A stretch of DNA of 14,202 nucleotides from Desulfonatronospira sp. (lineage in GTDB: Bacteria > Desulfobacterota > Desulfovibrionia > Desulfovibrionales > Desulfonatronovibrionaceae). Where the stretch lies: NCBI GenBank assembly GCA_007127015.1, contig SLAE01000073.1, forward strand, positions 1 to 14,202. Reading direction: 5' to 3'. Position numbers and translations under genes: made by a program. Every line of letters starts with the position of its first letter. Position 1 is the first letter of the stretch. The notes under the pieces were generated by a model. That model searched no databases. It was not told the origin of the DNA and was given only the letters and a program-made list of their open reading frames with translations. Below are positions 1-5,498 of the stretch, one piece after another.

Positions 1-55
1 AAATTTCTGAGCAAAGTTGAGAAGGGTCTGGAAGGCTGGAGCAAGTCAGGCAGTA

Positions 56-283
56 TTATCCGATAAATGTGCCAAGCGGCCAGTTCTGTTTAATTATAAT
101 TCCTGCATCCGCGGGCACATCAAAGTTTAGGTATTGGGGCCTATAAAAAAAGGGGGAAGGAACTGCCTGGCCAGATACATCTTGCCCACTTGTTAGGGGC
201 CCGTAATCAGGACCATTTTTCTGGAGAGGTCTTTTTTGACCTAGGGGAAGATAAATCGCTTCATCCAGACTATTTAAAATCAC
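56..283 (-). CDS. Doubtful small hypothetical protein (75 aa)
   Basis: A 75-residue frame starts with GTG at 283, or possibly with in-frame TTG codons just upstream, and ends with TAA. I do not recognise it. It is rich in Pro and Gly, has no membrane segment or signal peptide, and ends in NWPLGTFIG. No good ribosome binding site precedes the start, and the GTG falls inside the first of two palindromic 32-bp units. It lies outside the tRNA-bounded island and may be a chance frame or the remnant of a flanking gene. Confidence 0.25.
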   Translation of the reverse strand: MILNSLDEAIYLPLGQKRPLQKNGPDYGPLTSGQDVSGQAVPSPFFYRPQYLNFDVPADAGIIIKQNWPLGTFIG

Positions 284-331
284 ACTTAATAATAGTCAGG
301 ACTATTTTAAAAAATATTTAAAAATAGTCAG
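268..331. repeat. Two tandem 32-bp units, each with inverted ends
   Basis: Unit 1 (268-299) and unit 2 (300-331) lie head to tail. Each begins with gactattt, ends with aatagtcag, and has an AT-rich middle. The gactatt boxes (268, 300) and the aatagtc boxes (291, 323) repeat with an exact 32-bp period. Each unit is therefore itself an inverted repeat, and the junction makes a further palindrome, aatagtc-ag-gactatt (291-306). The form fits a doubled operator or a recombinase/regulator binding array; the function is unknown. Confidence 0.55.
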
Positions 332-434
332 CATGTCGCTCAAAAATTAATTGATAAAGGAATTCCCATTGCCCCGGGAAATTATCCAAAGATCTTCGCT
401 CCGAAATTCCAGTAATTGCTGGTTTTTTCTTCAT

Positions 435-457
435 TGGTGCCCGGGGCCGGACTCGAA
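435..457 (-). repeat. Left attachment-site repeat (tRNA 3'-end copy)
   Basis: These 23 bp are identical to 14170-14192 and start tggtgcccggggccgg on the plus strand. On the minus strand they give part of the T-loop, the 3' T-stem, the 3' acceptor strand, discriminator A and CCA. The identity stops within the T-loop: the left copy continues aaagaatgg, while the tRNA copy continues ccggcac. There is no D-arm or anticodon arm nearby, so this is a fragment and not a gene. Confidence 0.8.
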
Positions 458-477
458 AAGAATGGATAATGAATTTT

Positions 478-530
478 GCTCCCAGCGAAACTCCTTATGA
501 AGGAATTCAAGAAGGAGTTTCGCTGGGAGC
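478..530. repeat. Perfect 19-bp inverted repeat with 15-nt loop
   Basis: The arms at 478-496 (gctcccagcgaaactcctt) and 512-530 are exact reverse complements around the 15-base loop 497-511. It sits between the left attachment repeat and the truncated BrxL fragment, and the fragment's frame ends in its loop. No T-run follows the stem on either strand, so it is not a standard intrinsic terminator, although such a long stem could still stop or stabilise the operon's 3' end. It could also be an insertion scar or a small palindromic element. Confidence 0.8.
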
Positions 531-779
531 TCTCTTTAAAATCATCCAAGGCGACACATATCCTGACACATGGGGGTGGGGGATATCTCCCACACTGCTC
601 ATGGGCAGAAGAACTCGCTTTCCCCCTGCATCAAATGCCAGTTGCAGGCTTGCAGCCATGTTGTCCGCAGGAATGATGCTGCCGCCCAGACTCATATCTC
701 CAAGAACCACCAGGCTTCCAAGCATAGACCGTGCTTGATCTGATTGCCTAATTTTATTCATTGTTGTTTTCTTCAACAT
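507..779 (-). pseudogene. brxL: BrxL C-terminal (Lon-like) fragment
   Basis: This is a 90-residue frame. Residues about 19-67 (GSLVVLGDMSLGGSIIP, then LQLAFDAGGKRVLLPMSSV and DIP) match my memory of the Lon-protease-like C-terminal part of BrxL, the Lon-related protein of BREX systems. Full BrxL is several hundred residues long with an AAA+ module. Here the whole N-terminal part is missing. The match also stops near 580, where BrxL would continue with a conserved PGELF-type tail; an unrelated tail runs into the inverted repeat instead. A second ATG at 761-759 overlaps the stop of the GmrSD-like gene (ATGAATAA), a translational-coupling geometry. It is most likely the remnant of a last operon gene; a functional micro-protein is less likely. 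Family recognition is from memory. Confidence 0.62.
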
Positions 780-2631
780 CTTCTCCCTCGTCAGGGATGT
801 CCCCCTGATAGACGGTTTTTCCTGTGGCCCGCTCTATCAAATGTAAAAGCTTTTTCTGTCTGTCAGCCATAAACTGTTCAAAGTCGTCTGCCCGGAGCAA
901 TTCAGGGTCAATCAGGTGGCTGTTGAGGTAGGCATCAAGCCTTTCTCTTCTGATTGGTGGTGTTTCATTATCACCTGTTTCCAGTTTCTTCAGATATTCT
1001 GAAGGAGCTGCACCACTAAGAATCCGGTTTGTTCTATATGACAGGGGGGTTTTGTTAATTATGGAATCGTATACAGCAGGTTCATATCCATTTTCTTTGC
1101 ACCACTTTCTGGGAAATATATGGTGAATATCAACGTTCTCTCCGAAAAAAACAGTGTCCTTGAATTCTTGGCCAGAGCGCAAGTCTTTAGCTCCAACCTT
1201 CATCAGCAGGGCATTAACGCCTTTATAGGCTGCGGAGAGCCGCATGCGCATGGTTTTCAACCTGTCAGCATGAAGAATGCCCTCACTAACAGTTGTGGGT
1301 TCTGGTCCTCCCCTGATCCAGGCCGGAACTTCCATATAGTCTTTGGCAATCCTGGTATCCACCGCAGAGCCATAAAGCTCCCCAAATACTCCACACCAGT
1401 ACCACTGCTCAAGTTTAGCTCTGTTTGTGTCATGTTCTGAAGCGTTGCCGAGGTCAGCCAGGATAGCCGCCAAGGGTATGATTTGTGACTGATAGGGAAG
1501 ATCAAAAATCCGGAAGATATGAAGTCGGTGAAGGAACTGGGCCGCGTTTACAAAGCCATTTTCAACATTTTTTTCGTATTTCTTATATGCTTGGAGGGGA
1601 AGGCTTAGCAAAGCATGGCGATTGCCCGTCACGGCAGGCAGATCCTTGCCTCTTTTTCCTTCATTTTTTGCAGAAAGGCGCAAGCTCCTGGTATGAAATA
1701 ATGATATCGCCTGTAGAAAGTCTGTATTTGATACATTTGCAATAATCCCTTTGTCCATGCCGGGCGATCTTAAGGTTTCGACAAACCTTCTGTGGCGGCC
1801 ATTTGTCTGATCATCACCATACCAGTCTTTGCGCAGTTCATGCCCTTCTGCAGCATAAATTGCGGTGACAAGTTCAAATGCATCCAATGGCTTCCCACCA
1901 GTATTGACCTTTTCAAAAACCACACAAACAGCTTCTTTTGAAGTCGATCTATCAAGAGCAATAACTGGAAGTCTGTAATATTTGAAATTCTCTAAAATAG
2001 TTCTTTTGAAATTCCTGAATTCTTCACGTATTTCTTCATTTTCATCGCCCCTCCAAAACTTGTCAAAACCATCCTGCCACCTATCCCAATCAAAAACTTT
2101 TGATACAGGATACATTAGGTTGGCGAATTCTTTTTCAGAAGAAGAAATATCTAATACAACTTTTCTACCAAAGTCACTTTTCAAAATAAGATCTTCAGGT
2201 ATGCCGATGATTGCCTCTTCACGGTCCTCCGAGTTGTCTAGAGCCTTGCGGATATCTATATAAAACCAACGTTTAACTTTTTTCTTTTTGGGTGTTTCTG
2301 TTTCGATTACTTTGCCCCGAATTGTTGCTTGATAAAGTGAAGTCATCCTTTGCTGCCCATCAAGAAGTAGAGAATAGGGAGGTTTGTCTTTGGCCTGGTC
2401 AGGTGCTCCTTCAACAGGACGAGGCTTAAAATTGACATTTCCCCCAGTATCCAATGTCATTAATGCACCCACGGGAAAAGCTCTTGAGACAGATGCAATC
2501 AAACTTTTAATCCGTTCCTCGTCCCACACCCAACTTCTTTGAAAATCTGGAAGCTGAAGAAGGCCTTCGTGGCAATCGTCTAATAGTTTGAACAGATCAT
2601 AAGGGTTGGTTTGAAATGTAGATCCTGGCAT
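754..2631 (-). CDS. GmrSD-like DUF262/DUF1524 HNH nuclease
   Basis: This 625-residue protein has the two-domain layout of GmrS-GmrD single-chain type IV restriction enzymes, which cut modified (for example glucosylated hydroxymethylcytosine) DNA using NTP. The N-terminal DUF262 half shows LPDFQRSWVWDEERI (27-41) and the DGQQR motif (91-95) of its ParB/sulfiredoxin-like nucleotide site, then VFEKVNTGGKPLD (238-250). The C-terminal DUF1524 part carries the His-Me/HNH motif DIHHIFP (501-507) with the following INKTPLSYRTNRILSG (525-540), so the nuclease looks intact. The start at 2631 is well supported: GAGGG lies a few bases upstream and the DUF499 gene ends 46 bp before it. It is the last intact gene of the operon. 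Parts of the DUF262 segment (about 1981-2340) are AT-rich compared with the rest. Its substrate (modified phage DNA or another alteration) cannot be read from the sequence. Confidence 0.94.
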   Translation of the reverse strand: MPGSTFQTNPYDLFKLLDDCHEGLLQLPDFQRSWVWDEERIKSLIASVSRAFPVGALMTLDTGGNVNFKPRPVEGAPDQAKDKPPYSLLLDGQQRMTSLYQATIRGKVIETETPKKKKVKRWFYIDIRKALDNSEDREEAIIGIPEDLILKSDFGRKVVLDISSSEKEFANLMYPVSKVFDWDRWQDGFDKFWRGDENEEIREEFRNFKRTILENFKYYRLPVIALDRSTSKEAVCVVFEKVNTGGKPLDAFELVTAIYAAEGHELRKDWYGDDQTNGRHRRFVETLRSPGMDKGIIANVSNTDFLQAISLFHTRSLRLSAKNEGKRGKDLPAVTGNRHALLSLPLQAYKKYEKNVENGFVNAAQFLHRLHIFRIFDLPYQSQIIPLAAILADLGNASEHDTNRAKLEQWYWCGVFGELYGSAVDTRIAKDYMEVPAWIRGGPEPTTVSEGILHADRLKTMRMRLSAAYKGVNALLMKVGAKDLRSGQEFKDTVFFGENVDIHHIFPRKWCKENGYEPAVYDSIINKTPLSYRTNRILSGAAPSEYLKKLETGDNETPPIRRERLDAYLNSHLIDPELLRADDFEQFMADRQKKLLHLIERATGKTVYQGDIPDEGEDVEENNNE

Positions 2632-2677
2632 TTATTTACCCTCTTCATTTTTATGCATTGAAATCAGAAAGGATTGT

Positions 2678-5482
2678 CTACTCCTCATCAAACTCAGCAT
2701 TCTGGAAATTCAGGGTGGCGCAGTTTTCCCGGACTGCTCTCTCAGTATGTTCATCAAAGCCTTTGGAGCTTTCGGCTTCAATGTCCAGCCTGATTTTCAA
2801 GGAGACATGAGGTTTCTTGCTCAGGAGGCTGATGACCTCTTTCTGGATCTCGTCGTACTGCATTCTGCCTGTATGGGGATCGAGGCCGATGGTGGCATAA
2901 AAGCGTTTCTTCAGTCTGATCGGTCCTTGTGATTGTTCCGCGTGAGGTGTAGGCACTTCGCCTGGCTTTTCTTTTTCAGGTTTATCAGGTTGCTTGTGTC
3001 CAGATCCAGATGTTTCCGTGTCTGCCTGCTTTCGTGCTTTTAACTCCCTGGCCTTATCCAGTTCAATGATCAGGGACGAGCCGTCAATCACAACAGACGC
3101 GCTTTCAGCGAATTTGAACCCCTTGTATTCATCACCTTCCTTGCCGTCGGCATATCCAAAGTAATCACCACTGGGCACGCCATTTTCTATTGCGTCTTTA
3201 AGGATAGATTTATCCAGGAGCCTTGGCAGGTAAAGGTAATCACACATCTTCTGCCACAGGTCAGCTGTGTTAAGATCGGTCCGGCCGTTTTTCCAGAACC
3301 ACTGCTTGAGCATATTGTCCAGGTGGATGGGGGACCAGACGTTGAGCACGGATTCTTCCTGGAGGAGACGATTTTCAATTTCACTGGCAACATTGGCAGC
3401 ACCGGTGCTCAGGCGGAAACATTCCCACTCTGTTTTTTTAATCTGCCCGTTTCGACCCGGGTATTGTGTGGGGACCAGAAGCCATTGGTAGCATTCCACC
3501 ACAGTTCTGTTGACCGTGCCGGAGGCTGATTCCATGCTCTGCCTTGCCTGCCTGACCTGGAGCACATCCAGGACCAGTTTGCCCTGGTCAACATCATCAA
3601 CTATGGATTTCCAGGCAAGATAAACACGCAGATAGTCTTTAAGCCTGGGCAATGTATTATAATCAGGGGCAAGAAAAATAAGGCGGTTCTGGTGCAGCCT
3701 GGGAGTATTGCCGCGCATTCGAAGTATTTCTCCTGCTTTGGCAGCGGCAAGCTCACATGTCCTGGAATGAGGATGCCTTGGTTCCAGGACGCACAGCCGC
3801 AGTTCAAGGTCATCAGGAATGTCTCCTGAAGCGGTAAAAATATGGACTCCTGAAAATATCCCTCTGTTGATGATCTTGTTCAGCCTGGCCATGGTCTCTG
3901 GAAATATATCATCACTTTCAGAGAACCTGGTTTTTCTCTCCTCCATTTCCCGGCGCAGGTTGGGGGTAACGTCGAACCAATAGCGATCATCACTTACGTT
4001 GAGGTGCTGGAGCCTGTCTTCAAGCTTCTTCAAAGCGTCTTTGACCACGCTGACGCTTATCCCAGGATGGGCAGAGCCCAGGGCCACGTGCTTTCTGTCT
4101 ATGCCTCTGATTCTTTGAGACCTGACACTGGGAGCACTGCCCAGAAATATTGTCCTGGCCACCCGCCTGGCCCCCTGGTGCTTGCCGATGAGGCTGTTCT
4201 GGGTGTCAATTTCTGTAGACTTGGCGTTTTCTCCATCAATATCCCTGTCCACCACAGGGTCCCAGCCAGGTGGAAGGTAATACAGGGACTGATTTTTGAC
4301 GTTGCTGTCGGACAGGGGCAAAGATCCGGGCATGATCATGGGGTCCCGGTTGCCATCCTTCCAGAGTCTGTAAATTACAGTTGCCAGAAGCTGGAGTACT
4401 CCCCTGGTCCGCTGGAATTTATCCATGGTTGACCAGTCCTGATACAATCGGTCAAACACTTCAGGATGGATGGGATAGGAGGCTGTAAGTCTTCTAAAGT
4501 ATGCTCCCTCTATGGCCTCGCCTGGAAAGTCCTGGCTGTTGTCCTGGTAGTATTTTGAGAACTCCTGGCATACTTTTTTGACGGCTTCCTCATCTGTGAT
4601 GGGGTTGAAGAGTCTTCTGCGGACTATCTCAAAGGCCTCTTCAGTGGCAACAGGCTTCCACAGGGCATGGATACGTCCGAAGTATTTCTCCAGGATGTTC
4701 AGGACCTGCTGACCCCTGTCCCCGCCCAACTCGGCATTGGACTCAGGAAGGGAAACAAACATCATCGAGTTTTCTGTGGCAGCCAGAGATTCAGTCAGGG
4801 CCTGAATAAAGGACATGTTGGTTTCCAGGCTTCCTCCTGGATAGCTCCTGCCTTCTTCAAACTGACGCATGTACGCTACGGTCTCATCCATGAGAATGAC
4901 CACGGGGCCGTACTTTTTAAACATGGAGATCAGAATATTTTTACCTGGAGAAACTCCGTCCCGGTCAGCATCGGCCAGCATGGAAAAGGCCTCCTCGCCT
5001 CCCAGCTGCCAGGCTATTTCACCCCACAGAGTCCTGATTTCAATGCCGTCCTGAAAATTGGGCTGAGAAGGACTCAGCCTGTTGCCGTCGATTACCGCGA
5101 TATTGGCCCTGGGCAGACTGGTAACGCCTGCTGCGTCCAGAATGGGAGGTACGCCCTGGAGATCCCTTGCAGGTACATCTCCCCTGGCAATATGATAAAC
5201 CCCGACCATGGTATGGGTCTTACCTCCGCCAAAAGCGGTCTGGAGCTGAACAACTGGATCACCTGCCCCGCCGCTTAATCTTTTGACCAGGCTGTCAAAC
5301 AGAAGACGCATTCCTTCAGTGATGTAAGTCCTCTGGAAAAAGCTGACCGGGTCCTGGTACTCCGGACCGGCGCTGCCTTCTCTGACCCGGCTCAGGTCTG
5401 CGGCAAACTCGGCCTGTTTGAACGTGCCCTTGAGAACGTCTTCATGGGGAATGGCGATTTCAGTCCATGATTTAATCTGCAT
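2678..5482 (-). CDS. DUF499 AAA+ family ATPase
   Basis: A large P-loop ATPase of the DUF499/COG1483 family, known from antiphage clusters with DUF1156 methylases. I prefer the start at 5482 (934 aa): MQIKSWTEIAIPHEDVLKG is the usual family beginning and AAAGGACAGG sits just upstream. A longer frame from 5521 would overlap the methylase end and add 13 unlikely residues. Visible motifs, numbered from 5482: Walker A AFGGGKTH (83-90), Walker B VVILMDET (194-201), a sensor-like SLPES (244-248), then a long helical middle. A charged Pro/Lys/Glu linker (about 815-859) precedes a separate C-terminal domain starting RFYATIGLDP (860-934). It follows the methylase by 16 bp, which implies co-expression and probably a shared complex. 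The role is inferred: ATP-driven signalling or DNA remodelling in the defence complex, perhaps analogous to BrxC/PglY. There is no nuclease motif and no membrane segment. Confidence 0.94.
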   Translation of the reverse strand: MQIKSWTEIAIPHEDVLKGTFKQAEFAADLSRVREGSAGPEYQDPVSFFQRTYITEGMRLLFDSLVKRLSGGAGDPVVQLQTAFGGGKTHTMVGVYHIARGDVPARDLQGVPPILDAAGVTSLPRANIAVIDGNRLSPSQPNFQDGIEIRTLWGEIAWQLGGEEAFSMLADADRDGVSPGKNILISMFKKYGPVVILMDETVAYMRQFEEGRSYPGGSLETNMSFIQALTESLAATENSMMFVSLPESNAELGGDRGQQVLNILEKYFGRIHALWKPVATEEAFEIVRRRLFNPITDEEAVKKVCQEFSKYYQDNSQDFPGEAIEGAYFRRLTASYPIHPEVFDRLYQDWSTMDKFQRTRGVLQLLATVIYRLWKDGNRDPMIMPGSLPLSDSNVKNQSLYYLPPGWDPVVDRDIDGENAKSTEIDTQNSLIGKHQGARRVARTIFLGSAPSVRSQRIRGIDRKHVALGSAHPGISVSVVKDALKKLEDRLQHLNVSDDRYWFDVTPNLRREMEERKTRFSESDDIFPETMARLNKIINRGIFSGVHIFTASGDIPDDLELRLCVLEPRHPHSRTCELAAAKAGEILRMRGNTPRLHQNRLIFLAPDYNTLPRLKDYLRVYLAWKSIVDDVDQGKLVLDVLQVRQARQSMESASGTVNRTVVECYQWLLVPTQYPGRNGQIKKTEWECFRLSTGAANVASEIENRLLQEESVLNVWSPIHLDNMLKQWFWKNGRTDLNTADLWQKMCDYLYLPRLLDKSILKDAIENGVPSGDYFGYADGKEGDEYKGFKFAESASVVIDGSSLIIELDKARELKARKQADTETSGSGHKQPDKPEKEKPGEVPTPHAEQSQGPIRLKKRFYATIGLDPHTGRMQYDEIQKEVISLLSKKPHVSLKIRLDIEAESSKGFDEHTERAVRENCATLNFQNAEFDEE

Positions 5483-5498
5483 GTTCCTGTCCTTTGAA

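Larger units (their letters stand above)
1..434. other. Left flank outside the island
   Basis: This 434-bp stretch lies left of the left attachment-site repeat, so it should be host chromosome or a neighbouring inserted element. It holds one doubtful small minus-strand ORF (56-283) and two tandem 32-bp palindromic units (268-331). A weak hairpin (ccag/ctgg at 409-422) is followed by six T on the plus strand, too short a stem to call a terminator with confidence. I see no recognisable gene. Confidence 0.5.

Noticed and set aside
268..331. Possible CRISPR repeats or transposon ends
   Set aside because: There are only two units with no spacer between them, no cas gene, and the symmetry fits protein-binding boxes better; no transposase is nearby.
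409..428. Plus-strand terminator (4-bp stem followed by six T)
   Set aside because: The stem is only ccag/ctgg, and no plus-strand gene upstream would need it.
478..530. Intrinsic terminator for the operon
   Set aside because: The stem is long, but no run of T follows it on either strand, so it does not meet the usual criterion. It is recorded as an inverted repeat instead.
4667..5278. A 203-codon plus-strand frame opposite the DUF499 gene
   Set aside because: It lies across the Walker A/B region of the ATPase on the opposite strand and shows no domain of its own.
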